Positions 1 to 7,781 of a stretch of DNA of 12,714 nucleotides are shown in pieces. The position numbers and the translations under genes are program-made. The notes under the pieces were generated by a model, which had not been told where the DNA came from, made no database searches, and saw only the letters and a program-made list of their open reading frames with translations. The stretch spans positions 1-12,714 of the forward strand of contig JBKPTC010000094.1 in assembly GCA_046735355.1 (NCBI GenBank). Direction: 5' to 3'. The DNA comes from DATAEU01 sp046735355. Lineage in GTDB: Bacteria > Actinomycetota > UBA4738 > HRBIN12. The number at the start of each line of letters is the position of its first letter. Position 1 is the first letter of the stretch.

Positions 1-13
1 GCCGAGCGCCGGT

Positions 14-28
14 CCGAGCGCGTCTCGG
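14..28 (-). terminator. Possible hairpin downstream of ftsH
   Basis: A 5-bp perfect inverted repeat (CCGAG, 5-nt loop, CTCGG) lies about 40 nt past the ftsH stop codon. A second self-complementary stretch, ACCGCGCGCGGT, sits at 33-44. Neither is followed by a T-run in the direction of ftsH transcription, so at best this is a GC-rich, U-less terminator of the kind proposed for high-GC bacteria. In DNA of this composition such a hairpin can also occur by chance. Confidence 0.22.
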
Positions 29-67
29 CCTGACCGCGCGCGGTTCCTCGCCGGGTCGGCGTCTGCG

Positions 68-1963
68 TCAGCCGCCCTCGCGCGCGGCGTCGACGACGAC
101 GCGTCCGTCCGAACCGCTCGGCGAGCGGTTCACCGCGGCCACGACCGCCTTGCCGTCGATCGTCTCGCGCTCGAGCAGCAGCGCGACCACCTCGTCGAGC
201 GCGCCTCGATGCCCCTCGAGCAGCGAGCTCGCTCGTGCGTCCGCCTCGTTCAGCAGCCGCTCGACCTCCTCGTCGATCACGCGCTGCGTGGCCTCGGCGT
301 AGGGTCGGGACGACAGCTGCTGCTGTCCGAGGTACTGCGGCGACTCGTCCGAGAACCCGACCGGCCCGAGACGCTCGCTCATCCCGAACTCCCGCACCAT
401 GCGCGTGGCGAGCTGCGTGGCGCGCGCCAGGTCGTTCGACGCCCCCGTCGAGGGCTCGCCGAGGACGAGGCGCTCGGCGGCGCGGCCGCCCATCATCACG
501 GCGAGCGAGTCGAGGAGATAGCTCTCCGGATAGAGATGCCGCTCGTCCTCGGGCAGCTGCTCCGTCACGCCGAGCGCGCGTCCGGCGGGAAGGATCGTGA
601 CCTTCTCGACCGGGTCGGCATGCGCCGAGAGCGCCGCGACGATCGCGTGGCCCGACTCGTGCACCGCGACCGAGTGCTTCTCGTCGCCGGTCAACGCGTT
701 CGATGCGTCGCGCCGCCCGAGCAGGATCCGGTCGCGCGCCTGCGAGAAGTCGTCGGCCGTGATCTGCGTCCGGCCGTCGCGAACCGCGACGATCGCGGCC
801 TCGTTGACAAGGTTGGCGAGATCCGCCCCCGAGAACCCGGGCGTCGCGCGCGCGACGATGTCGAGGTCCACGTCGTCGGCGACGGACTTCCCGTCGATGT
901 GCACGCGCAGGATCGCCGCTCGATCGGACAGGTTCGGCAGTCCGATCTCGACCTCGCGGTCGAACCGTCCCGGGCGAAGCAGCGCCGGATCGAGGATCTC
1001 CGGACGGTTCGTCGCGGCCAGGACGACGACGCCGGTGGTCCGGTCGAACCCGTCCATCTCCGCCAGCAGCTGGTTGAGCGTCTGCTCGCGCTCGTCGTTG
1101 GAGACCAAGGCGCCGCCGCGACGCTGCCCGATCGCATCGATCTCGTCGATGAAGACGATCGAGGGCGCGCGCTTCTTCGCCTCCTCGAACAGATCCCGCA
1201 TGCGGGCGGCGCCGACGCCGACGAACACCTCGACAAAGCTCGAGCCCGTTATCGCGAAGAACGGCACCTGCGCCTCGCCGGCGACCGCGCGAGCCATCAG
1301 CGTCTTCCCGGTGCCTGGCGGGCCGACCATCAGCACGCCGCGCGGCCCCATCGCGCCGGCCCTCGCGTACCGCTCGGGCTGCTTGAGGAAGTCCACGACC
1401 TCGGTGATCTCCTGCTTGGCGCCCTCGTAGCCGGCCACGTCCTTGAACCGCGTCGTCGGCCGCTCGGCGTCGTACACCTTCGCGCGCGATCCCACGATGC
1501 CGCCGAGCCCGCCGGCGAGCCGTCGCTGCGCGCGGCGCGAGATCCACACGTAGAACCCGATCAAGAGCAGGAACGGCAGGAAGCTGAGGAGAAGGTCCAG
1601 CAGCGTGGTGCCGGCCGCCGCCTCGCCCGTGACGGTGACGCCGTTGGACCGCAGCTCGTCGGCCAGGCCGGTGTCCTGCAGGGCCGTCGGGATCTGGGTC
1701 GTGTACGCACGCCCGTCCTCGAGCTTGCCCGTCACGGCTCCGTTCGGATCGATCGTCGCCGTCGCGACCTGGCCCTCGCTCACCCGATCGCGGAAGCCCG
1801 TGTACGTGAGCTCGGTCGTCGTTTGCCTCTGCGCCGGCCAGAGCAACAGGACCAAGGTCGCGACCAACCCGACCAGCGGAAGCCACCGCTGCCACGCGGG
1901 CGGCGCCGGCGGGGCGGGACCCCGGGTCGATCCGCCGGGACCCGTCTTCGCGTGTTCGGTCAT
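68..1963 (-). CDS. ftsH: ATP-dependent zinc metalloprotease FtsH
   Basis: Membrane-anchored AAA+ protease that extracts and degrades misfolded membrane proteins and short-lived regulators, working as a hexamer on the cytoplasmic face. The 631-aa product has the full family layout: a Pro-rich N-terminus, TM1 at about residues 28-43, a small extracytoplasmic domain, and TM2 at about 121-141. The AAA module has Walker A GPPGTGKT (214-221), Walker B IVFIDEID (269-276) and a second region of homology ending LLRPGRFD (about 328-335). The peptidase has zinc site HESGH (435-439; HEAGH is the common form) and the third ligand in GASND (Asp511). The ATG start has GGGAGG 5 nt upstream (1969-1974). The 177 nt between it and the kinase gene hold no convincing promoter by eye. 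Actinobacteria often carry more than one FtsH-like protein, so this could be an accessory copy. All catalytic residues are present. Confidence 0.97.
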   Translation of the reverse strand: MTEHAKTGPGGSTRGPAPPAPPAWQRWLPLVGLVATLVLLLWPAQRQTTTELTYTGFRDRVSEGQVATATIDPNGAVTGKLEDGRAYTTQIPTALQDTGLADELRSNGVTVTGEAAAGTTLLDLLLSFLPFLLLIGFYVWISRRAQRRLAGGLGGIVGSRAKVYDAERPTTRFKDVAGYEGAKQEITEVVDFLKQPERYARAGAMGPRGVLMVGPPGTGKTLMARAVAGEAQVPFFAITGSSFVEVFVGVGAARMRDLFEEAKKRAPSIVFIDEIDAIGQRRGGALVSNDEREQTLNQLLAEMDGFDRTTGVVVLAATNRPEILDPALLRPGRFDREVEIGLPNLSDRAAILRVHIDGKSVADDVDLDIVARATPGFSGADLANLVNEAAIVAVRDGRTQITADDFSQARDRILLGRRDASNALTGDEKHSVAVHESGHAIVAALSAHADPVEKVTILPAGRALGVTEQLPEDERHLYPESYLLDSLAVMMGGRAAERLVLGEPSTGASNDLARATQLATRMVREFGMSERLGPVGFSDESPQYLGQQQLSSRPYAEATQRVIDEEVERLLNEADARASSLLEGHRGALDEVVALLLERETIDGKAVVAAVNRSPSGSDGRVVVDAAREGG

Positions 1964-2140
1964 CGCATCCTCCCGTCTCCGGCGAACTGTGACGCGTCGC
2001 GCCGGCGCTTGTCGAGCCCGGTCGTCACGTCAGATCGGCCGGCACGCGGGCCCGAACGACGATCCGTCCGGGGGTGTCCTCGACCGAGAGCTCGCCGCGG
2101 AGGCGGGAACTTGCGCGCGGACGATCCGCGACGCCGGGCG

Positions 2141-3658
2141 CTACAGCGGCAGCCGAACCTCGACGGAGGTTCCGGCTCCGGGATTCGAGCGCACGACCAG
2201 CGTGCCACCCGCGATCTCGGCGCGCTCGCGCATCGAGGTCAGGCCCATGTGGCCGGGAGGCGACACGCCGGCGGCATCGGCGGCGAACCCGACGCCGTCG
2301 TCCTCGATGCGCAAACCGATCGCGTCGCCGTGATCCGTGACGGAGACGATGACCGACGACGCGCCGCTGTGCTTTCGCACGTTGACGAGCGCCTCCTGCG
2401 CGATCCGGTACAGGACCGTCGCGATCTCCGGAGGAAGGGAGGCGCGCGCGTTCCACCGGACGTCGAACGCGATCGGTCCGCGCTCGGACGTCTCGGACTC
2501 GGCCATCGTCCGCAGCGCCAGCCCGAGGTCGCCCGCCCGCTCGAGCGACGGCGGATGCACCTCGAACATCAGGTGACGAAGGCTCGTGATCGAGTCGCGG
2601 ACGCTGCGACGGACCGCCTGGTACGCGGGGTCGGCGCCGAGCTCGGCGTTCGACGAGGCGAGGATGTCCAGTCGCGTCACGGCCGCCGTGATCTTCTGCA
2701 CCGGATCGTCGTGGATGTTCGTCGCGATCCGGCGCCGCTCGTCCTCCTGCGCCGCCACGAGCCGCGAGAGCAGTCTCCTGCGATCGCCGTCGAGCCGGCG
2801 CAGCTCCTCGAGCCGCGTCCGCAGCTCGTCGCGCATGCGGACCGACTCGGTGATGTCGACGACCACCCCCTGGTGCACCAGGACGCGGCCGGACTCCGCC
2901 TGCAGGAGCGCGTTCGCGTGGTCGCGGACCCAGACGGTCCGACCGGTCCGGTGGAGCATCCGGTACTCCATCTCGAACGGCTCGCCCGCCTCGACGCTAC
3001 GCGTCGTCTCGGCCATGACGGCGTCGCGATCCTCGGGATGCGTGCGTTCGAACCAGGACATCGGATCGGCGACGAACGCGTCGGGGGCGAACCCGAGGAC
3101 GTCCTCGATCTGCGGCGAGACGTACTCGGCGCGCCCGAAGCCCTCGCGGAAGTTCCATATGTAGATGACGGCGGGGACGTGCTCGACGAGGGCGCGGTAC
3201 CGAGCCTCGGCCTCGGCGAGCGCCCGTTGCGTCCGGCGCACCTCGTCATCCGCGCGCTTGCGTTCCGTCACGTCGCGGACGACGACGAGGCCGGCCGGTC
3301 GCCCCTCGTACGTGATGGCCGCGGCCCTCACCTCGACCTCCATCTCCGTTCCGTCCATCCGGATGAACCGCTGCTCCATCGGCGGCGCATCGAGACCCTC
3401 GGCGATCTCGGCGCGGACGCGCCGGAGGACCACGTCGTGGAAGTCCGGATGGACGACGTCGAGGATCCCCTTTCCGAGAAGCTCGTCCGGCCCGCCGGCG
3501 CGCAGCAGCCGGACGGCCGCCGGATTGACGAAGACGAACCGTCCGTCGCGGTGGACCACGACGGCGTCCGGCAGGACCTCGACCAGCTTCCGGTACCGCT
3601 CCTCGCTCTCGGCGAGGGCGACGTCCCGGAGCCGCCCCAGCACCGTGCCGTCGGCCAT
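2141..3658 (-). CDS. PAS-domain sensor histidine kinase, HisKA_3 (NarL/DegS type)
   Basis: Predicted soluble two-component sensor kinase of 505 aa; no transmembrane segment is seen. A PAS domain occupies about residues 18-130 and a second, with a PAC-like end (VVVDIT), about 155-270. A coiled-coil linker (about 272-305) leads to the HisKA_3 dimerisation motif ERRRIATNIHDD with phospho-acceptor His316. The HATPase_c domain carries an N-box (EALVNVRKH, Asn426), a DDGVGF G1 box (453-458) and a GLTSMRERA G2 region (472-480). I chose the ATG at 3658, with GAGG 8 nt upstream, because the open frame further upstream translates to Arg/Ser-rich sequence that overlaps the divergent regulator gene. HisKA_3 kinases normally partner a LuxR-type response regulator; none is encoded here. 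The signal sensed by the PAS domains cannot be read from sequence. Confidence 0.9.
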   Translation of the reverse strand: MADGTVLGRLRDVALAESEERYRKLVEVLPDAVVVHRDGRFVFVNPAAVRLLRAGGPDELLGKGILDVVHPDFHDVVLRRVRAEIAEGLDAPPMEQRFIRMDGTEMEVEVRAAAITYEGRPAGLVVVRDVTERKRADDEVRRTQRALAEAEARYRALVEHVPAVIYIWNFREGFGRAEYVSPQIEDVLGFAPDAFVADPMSWFERTHPEDRDAVMAETTRSVEAGEPFEMEYRMLHRTGRTVWVRDHANALLQAESGRVLVHQGVVVDITESVRMRDELRTRLEELRRLDGDRRRLLSRLVAAQEDERRRIATNIHDDPVQKITAAVTRLDILASSNAELGADPAYQAVRRSVRDSITSLRHLMFEVHPPSLERAGDLGLALRTMAESETSERGPIAFDVRWNARASLPPEIATVLYRIAQEALVNVRKHSGASSVIVSVTDHGDAIGLRIEDDGVGFAADAAGVSPPGHMGLTSMRERAEIAGGTLVVRSNPGAGTSVEVRLPL

Positions 3659-3722
3659 CCCCCTTGCCTCGGCACCCGCCCCGGCCCGCTTGATGCGGCG
3701 GCCGCGGTGGGAGAATCGGACG

Positions 3723-4178
3723 GTGACGACGGTGATCGAGACCGCCGAGGACCGACGCCTTCGCGATCTCGCCGTCCTGCGGCGGGTGCGAGACCGGATC
3801 GACCGCGACCACGCGCAGCCGCTGGACGTCGAGGCGCTCGCGCGAGGAGCGCACATGTCCGCGGGGCACCTGAGCCGGGAGTTCCGTCGCGCGTACGGCG
3901 AGTCGCCGTACAGCTACCTCATGACCAGGCGGATCGAGCGCGCGATGGCCCTGCTGCGTCGAGGCGACATGAGCGTCACGGAGGTCTGCTTCGCCGTCGG
4001 CTGCTCGTCGCTCGGCACGTTCAGCACGCGCTTCAGCGAGCTGGTCGGGATGTCGCCGAGCGCGTACCGCCGCGGCGCCGCGACCGCCGCCGGCGCCCTT
4101 CCGCCGTGCGTCGCCAAACAGGTCACCAGACCGGTCAGGAATCGAGAAGCGGTCGTCGCCGGCCACGCGCTAGCGTGA
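3723..4178 (+). CDS. Small AraC-family transcriptional regulator
   Basis: A 151-aa protein that is almost entirely the AraC/XylS DNA-binding domain. The first helix-turn-helix covers about residues 34-59 (LDVEALARGAHMSAGHLSRE) and the second about 84-116 (SVTEVCFAVGCSSLGTFSTR, then SPSAYR). There is no separate ligand-binding domain. The C-terminal tail has a Cys (CVAKQ, about 129-133) that I recall as conserved in homologues beside VOC genes. I chose the GTG at 3723 with GGGAG about 9 nt upstream; a GTG at 3732 is the alternative. The gene is divergent from the kinase across 64 bp and ends 4 nt before the next VOC gene, so it very probably regulates that VOC/DUF1801 cluster. The effector is unknown. 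Confidence 0.88.
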   Translation: MTTVIETAEDRRLRDLAVLRRVRDRIDRDHAQPLDVEALARGAHMSAGHLSREFRRAYGESPYSYLMTRRIERAMALLRRGDMSVTEVCFAVGCSSLGTFSTRFSELVGMSPSAYRRGAATAAGALPPCVAKQVTRPVRNREAVVAGHALA

Positions 4179-4182
4179 CCGC

Positions 4183-4596
4183 ATGAACGACATCACGATC
4201 TCCTCAAGCTTCCTCCCGCACGACGACCCCGAGGCCTCGCTCCGGTTCTACCGGGACGTGCTCGGGTTCGAGGTCCGTCTGGACGTCGGCTCCGGCGCGA
4301 TGCGCTGGATCACCGTCGGCCCGCCCGATCAGCCCGACACGTCGATCGTGCTGGCGCCTCCGGCCGTCGACCCGGGGATCACGGACGACGAGCGCCGGAC
4401 GATCGCCGAGATGATGGCCAAGGGTACGTACGCGATGATCCTCCTCGCGACGAAGGATCTCGACGCAACGTTCGAACGGCTGCAGGCGAGCGACGTCGAC
4501 GTCGTGCAGGAGCCGGTCGACCAGCCGTACGGTATGCGCGATTGCGCCGTCCGCGACCCGGCCGGCAACCTGATCCGCATCCAGCAACGCCGGTAG
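4183..4596 (+). CDS. VOC-superfamily (glyoxalase/bleomycin-resistance-like) protein
   Basis: A single VOC-fold protein of 137 aa. It opens with the characteristic strand-helix FLPHDDPEASLRFYRDVLGF (residues 10-29) and ends with the second-module pattern RDCAVRDPAGNLIRIQ. His13 is a candidate metal ligand. The last strand has Gln134-Gln135 where many VOC proteins place a Glu ligand, so enzyme activity is uncertain. VOC proteins include lyases, dioxygenases and drug-binding proteins, and the substrate cannot be called here. The ATG lies 4 nt after the AraC-type regulator's stop, so the pair is almost certainly co-transcribed and probably translationally coupled. Confidence 0.9.
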   Translation: MNDITISSSFLPHDDPEASLRFYRDVLGFEVRLDVGSGAMRWITVGPPDQPDTSIVLAPPAVDPGITDDERRTIAEMMAKGTYAMILLATKDLDATFERLQASDVDVVQEPVDQPYGMRDCAVRDPAGNLIRIQQRR

Positions 4597-4636
4597 CCCA
4601 TCTTCGGATCGGCTCGAACCACGGACGGAGGACGCG

Positions 4637-5110
4637 ATGGCAGAGACGAAGGGGAAGAAGCCGACGAAGACAGCCGCGCGGTCGAGCTCGAGCGGCGGGT
4701 TCACGGCCGGGGAGCGCGCGGCGATGAAGGAGCGCGCCAGGGAGCTCAAGGCCGAGGAGCGTCTGAGCAAGGATCGCGAGGCGGGCGAACGCGACGTGGT
4801 CGCGAAGATCCGCGAGATGCCGCAGCCGGATCGCCGGATGGCCGAGCGCGTGCACGAGATCGTCAAGACGAGCGCTCCCGATCTCGCGCCGCGGACGTGG
4901 TACGGCATGCCGGCCTACACGAAGAACGGCAAGGTCGTCTGCTTCTTCAAGCCGGCGCAGAAGTTCAACTCGCGCTACGCGACGTTCGGCTTCGAGGACG
5001 CCGCCAACATCGACGACGGCTCGATGTGGCCGACCAGCTACGCGCTGACCGGGCTGACGAGCGCCGACGAGAAGAAGATCGCCGCGCTCGTGAAGCGCGC
5101 GGTCCGTTGA
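4637..5110 (+). CDS. DUF1801 / YdhG-like family protein
   Basis: A 157-aa cytoplasmic protein of the DUF1801 (YdhG/'iron chaperone-like') family. It has a Lys/Ser-rich flexible N-terminus (1-20), then a charged helical stretch FTAGERAAMKERARELKAEE (22-41), then the DUF1801 core with PRTWYGMPAYTKNGKVVCFF (85-104). The fold resembles frataxin-like small proteins. Actinobacterial homologues are usually left as hypothetical and no reaction is established, so the iron-chaperone label should not be taken as function. The ATG has GGAGG 5 nt upstream (4627-4631). It lies 40 nt after the VOC gene and 25 nt before the next VOC gene, within the same rightward cluster. AraC-VOC-DUF1801 is a neighbourhood I recall from other Actinobacteria. 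Confidence 0.85.
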   Translation: MAETKGKKPTKTAARSSSSGGFTAGERAAMKERARELKAEERLSKDREAGERDVVAKIREMPQPDRRMAERVHEIVKTSAPDLAPRTWYGMPAYTKNGKVVCFFKPAQKFNSRYATFGFEDAANIDDGSMWPTSYALTGLTSADEKKIAALVKRAVR

Positions 5111-5135
5111 GGACCGGGCCCGTCCCGATGCGGCG

Positions 5136-5573
5136 ATGACGGTTCGGAGGATGGACAACATGGGGATCGTCGTCGAGGACCTCTCGACGACGATCGAGTT
5201 CTTCCGAGAGCTCGGCCTGGAGCTCGAAGGGCGCGGTCTCGTCGAGGGACCGTGGGCCGGGCGTGTGACCGGACTGGGCGACCAGCGCGTCGAGATCGCC
5301 ATGCTGCGGACGCCCGACGGCCACGGCCGACTCGAGCTCTCGCGCTTCCTGGCACCGCCGGTCGCGTCGGATCACCGGACGGCGCCGGTGAACGCCCTCG
5401 GCTACCTCCGCGTCATGTTCGCCGTCGACGACATCGACGAGACGCTCGACCGGCTCCGCCGACACGGCGCCGAGCTCGTGGGGGAGGTCGTCCGATACGA
5501 GGACGCGTATCGGCTCTGCTACATCCGCGGGCCGGAGGGTCTGTTGATCGGGCTCGCGGAAGAGCTCGCCTGA
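5136..5573 (+). CDS. Second VOC-superfamily protein
   Basis: A 145-aa VOC-fold protein from a different subgroup than the one at 4183. It contains MDNMGIVVEDL (residues 6-16), the interior signature RVEIAMLRTPDGHGRLELSR (51-70) and a C-terminal module with MFAVDDIDET and LCYIRGPEGLLIGLAEEL. Asn8 and Met94 sit where glyoxalase I-type proteins have metal-binding His, so it may bind ligand without metal or act by a different mechanism. Start choice is uncertain. The ATG at 5136 has no clear ribosome site, while GGAGG at 5146-5150 could serve an ATG at 5160; that start would remove the conserved first strand, so 5136 is kept. It closes the rightward cluster and ends 25 bp from the convergent oxidoreductase gene, leaving no room for a long terminator. 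Confidence 0.87.
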   Translation: MTVRRMDNMGIVVEDLSTTIEFFRELGLELEGRGLVEGPWAGRVTGLGDQRVEIAMLRTPDGHGRLELSRFLAPPVASDHRTAPVNALGYLRVMFAVDDIDETLDRLRRHGAELVGEVVRYEDAYRLCYIRGPEGLLIGLAEELA

Positions 5574-5598
5574 CGCCGACCGCCCCGGTTCGGGAACC

Positions 5599-6951
5599 TC
5601 AAGCGGTCGCCGAGCGCAGGACCCAGTCCTGCGCGGCCATCTGGACCGGATCCCACGGCGAGCTGAGCGGCGGCGTGTAGCTGAGGTCGAGATCCGAGAG
5701 CTCGTCGACGCGCATCCCGGCGTACAGGGCCGTGGCGACCACGTCGATCCGCTTCGCGATCTGGCCGCGGTGGTCTCCGACGATCTGCGCGCCGAGCAGC
5801 CACCCGTCGCGCCGATCGCCGGTCGTCCGGATCCGCATCCGCGTCGCGCCCGGGTAGTAGGCCTTGTGATCCCACGTCTCCAGCTCGGTGGTGAGCGGTT
5901 GCAGTCCCGCGGCGGTCGCCTCCCGGTCTCGCAGGCCCGTCCGCGCGATCGCCAGGTCGAACACCTTGACGACCTGCGTTCCGACGCTGCCCTCGAACTT
6001 CCGGTCGCCGCCGACCGCGTTCTCGCCGGCGACGCGGCCCTGCTTGTGCGCCGTCGTTCCGAGCGGCATGTACGCCGGTGCCGCGAGGATCCGATGCCAC
6101 GCTTCCGCGCAATCACCGGCGGCGAACACGCCGGGAACGTTCGTGCGCAGATGGCGGTCGACGGCGATCGAGCCGCGAACGCCGAGCTCCACCCCCGCCT
6201 CGCGCGCGAGCTCGACGTCCGGGCGCACGCTGACCACGATCAGCACGACGTCGCCCGTCGCGTCGTCGAACCCGTCTCCCGAGACGACCAGACCGTCGTC
6301 CTTGCGCAGGATCCCGCGGACGAGCGCGGAGGTGCGCACCGTGACGCCGTGTCGAGCGAGCTCGTCGCCGACCACCGCGCCGAGCTCCTCGTCGACCGTC
6401 GTCATGACGGCGGGCGCCTGCTCCAACAGCGTCACCGAAAGCCCGCGATGGATCAGGGCGTCCGCCATCTCGAGGCCGATGTAGCCGCCGCCGACGATCA
6501 CGGCCGACCTGGCCTCACGCAGCCGCGACTCCAGGGCGAACGTGTCGTCCATCGTCCGAAGCAGGTGCACGCCCTCCTCGTCGATCCCGTCGATCGGCGG
6601 CTCGATCGGCACCGCTCCGGTTCCGATCACGAGCGAGTCGTACGCGCAGGTCTCCTCGGCGCCGTCGGCCGCGCGGAGCAGCACCGTCTTGGCGCTCGGG
6701 TCGATGGCGACGGCGAGCGTGTTCAGTCTGAGCGAGAGCCCGCTCGCCTCGATCTGCTCGCGCGTGCGGTGCGCGAGGTCTCGCCAATCGGGCGTCTCGC
6801 CGCTCAGATAGAACGGGATGCCGCAGATGCTGAAGTTCGGATACGAGTCGGCGACCACCATCGTGACGTCCGTCGACGGGTCCAGCTCCCGGGCGCGAAG
6901 CGACGCGCTGATCCCCGCGTCGCTTCCTCCGATCACGAGCAGATGTGGCAC
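5599..6951 (-). CDS. FAD-dependent pyridine nucleotide-disulfide oxidoreductase, CoA-disulfide reductase-like
   Basis: A 450-aa flavoprotein of the CoA-disulfide reductase/NADH oxidase (Nox) branch. The N-terminal dinucleotide site is LLVIGGSDAG (4-13, a variant of the usual glycine motif). The redox-active Cys43 lies in SICGIPFYLSG, matching the single active-site Cys of this branch. VIGTGAVP is at 108-115, the NAD(P)H site VIVGGGYIG at 151-159, and the FAD-ribityl motif VFAAGD at 275-280. The C-terminal dimerisation domain ends with YTPPLSSPWDPVQ, typical of the branch. It should use NAD(P)H to reduce CoA-S-S-CoA, a persulfide, another small disulfide, or oxygen; sequence alone does not decide. 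The GTG start is 5 nt after the arsM stop with no good ribosome site, implying translational coupling. As third gene of the arsR-arsM operon its natural role is probably tied to arsenic or thiol chemistry. Confidence 0.9.
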   Translation of the reverse strand: MPHLLVIGGSDAGISASLRARELDPSTDVTMVVADSYPNFSICGIPFYLSGETPDWRDLAHRTREQIEASGLSLRLNTLAVAIDPSAKTVLLRAADGAEETCAYDSLVIGTGAVPIEPPIDGIDEEGVHLLRTMDDTFALESRLREARSAVIVGGGYIGLEMADALIHRGLSVTLLEQAPAVMTTVDEELGAVVGDELARHGVTVRTSALVRGILRKDDGLVVSGDGFDDATGDVVLIVVSVRPDVELAREAGVELGVRGSIAVDRHLRTNVPGVFAAGDCAEAWHRILAAPAYMPLGTTAHKQGRVAGENAVGGDRKFEGSVGTQVVKVFDLAIARTGLRDREATAAGLQPLTTELETWDHKAYYPGATRMRIRTTGDRRDGWLLGAQIVGDHRGQIAKRIDVVATALYAGMRVDELSDLDLSYTPPLSSPWDPVQMAAQDWVLRSATA

Positions 6952-6956
6952 GGCGA

Positions 6957-7781
6957 TCAGCAGCAGGAGCCCTGCACGACGGGAAGGGCGGTTCGCGTCG
7001 AGCGCTCAGCCGGCGGCTCCCCGGATGCCTTCGTCGCCTTGATGATCGCCGAATGCATCCCGGGAACGTCCTCGTGCGTCGGCGTGATGCTGATGTCGTC
7101 GAACCCGGCGGCGCGAAGACCCTCCTCGTACTCGTGGAACGACAACGCTCCCGCGACGCACCCGACGTAGGAGCCGCGCTCGGCGCGTTGGCTCGGCGTC
7201 AGCTCGTCGTCGGACACGATGTCGCTGATCCCGATCCGGCCGCCCGGTCGAAGGACCCGCCGCATCTCGGCGAAGACCTTCGGCTTGTCGATCGACAGGT
7301 TGATCACGCAGTTGGAGATGATCACGTCGACGGTCCCGGCCGGCAGCGGGATCTCTTCGATGTAGCCCTTGAGGAACTCGACGTTCGTCGCGCCGACCTC
7401 GTCGCGGTTCCGGATCGCGAGCGCGAGCATCTCGTCGGTCATGTCGAGCCCGTACACCTTGCCCGTCGGGCCGACGCGCTTGGCCGAGAGCAGGACGTCG
7501 ATCCCGCCACCCGATCCGAGGTCCAGGACCGTCTCGCCCTCGTGCAGCTCCGCGACGGCCGTCGGGTTCCCGCATCCGAGGCTCGCCAAGACGGCCGCCT
7601 CCGGAAGCCGATCCCGCTCGAGCGCCTCGTACAGCTCGGGTCCGAACGCGTGGCCCTCCTGCGCGCAGCTCGTTCCGGGATGCCCGCAGTCACACGCCGC
7701 GCCGGCTCCGGTGGCGACCGAGGCCGCCATCTCGCCGTACCGCGCGCGGACCTCGTCGCGAAGCTCCGTGTCCTGCCTCAT
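6957..7781 (-). CDS. arsM: Arsenite S-adenosylmethionine methyltransferase ArsM
   Basis: Transfers methyl groups from SAM to trivalent arsenic, giving mono-, di- and trimethylated arsenicals; acts in the cytoplasm. The 274-aa protein has the SAM-binding motif VLDLGSGGGIDV (85-96) and the family cysteines: Cys70 in SLGCGNP, Cys158 in ISNCVINLS and Cys208 in GCVAGALS, corresponding to the As(III)-binding and catalytic set known from algal ArsM. An N-terminal cluster (Cys30, Cys32, Cys39) supplies the fourth conserved Cys, and the protein ends in Cys273-Cys274. Its ATG overlaps the arsR stop (ATGA) and has a near-perfect ribosome site 6 nt upstream. All residues needed for activity appear present. 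It is followed directly by the disulfide oxidoreductase gene. Confidence 0.96.
   Translation of the reverse strand: MRQDTELRDEVRARYGEMAASVATGAGAACDCGHPGTSCAQEGHAFGPELYEALERDRLPEAAVLASLGCGNPTAVAELHEGETVLDLGSGGGIDVLLSAKRVGPTGKVYGLDMTDEMLALAIRNRDEVGATNVEFLKGYIEEIPLPAGTVDVIISNCVINLSIDKPKVFAEMRRVLRPGGRIGISDIVSDDELTPSQRAERGSYVGCVAGALSFHEYEEGLRAAGFDDISITPTHEDVPGMHSAIIKATKASGEPPAERSTRTALPVVQGSCC

Noticed and set aside
3659..3722. Defined -35/-10 boxes in the kinase/AraC divergent gap
   Set aside because: TTGATG at 3690 has no -10 partner at good spacing; I could not support a specific promoter.
3659..3856. Extending the kinase start upstream to the ATG at 3856
   Set aside because: The extra 66 residues are Arg/Ser-rich, match nothing, and would overlap the divergent regulator gene. 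The ATG at 3658 has a usable ribosome site and starts just before the PAS domain.
209..4186. A 1325-codon open frame on the plus strand opposite ftsH and the kinase
   Set aside because: It is the antisense shadow of two well-supported genes in GC-rich DNA. Its translation is Arg/Asp-rich with no domain, and it also overlaps the AraC-type gene in another frame.
5770..7170. A 466-codon plus-strand open frame opposite the oxidoreductase and arsM
   Set aside because: Shadow frame: low-complexity Arg/Val/Asp translation with no motif, while the minus strand carries full-length conserved enzymes.
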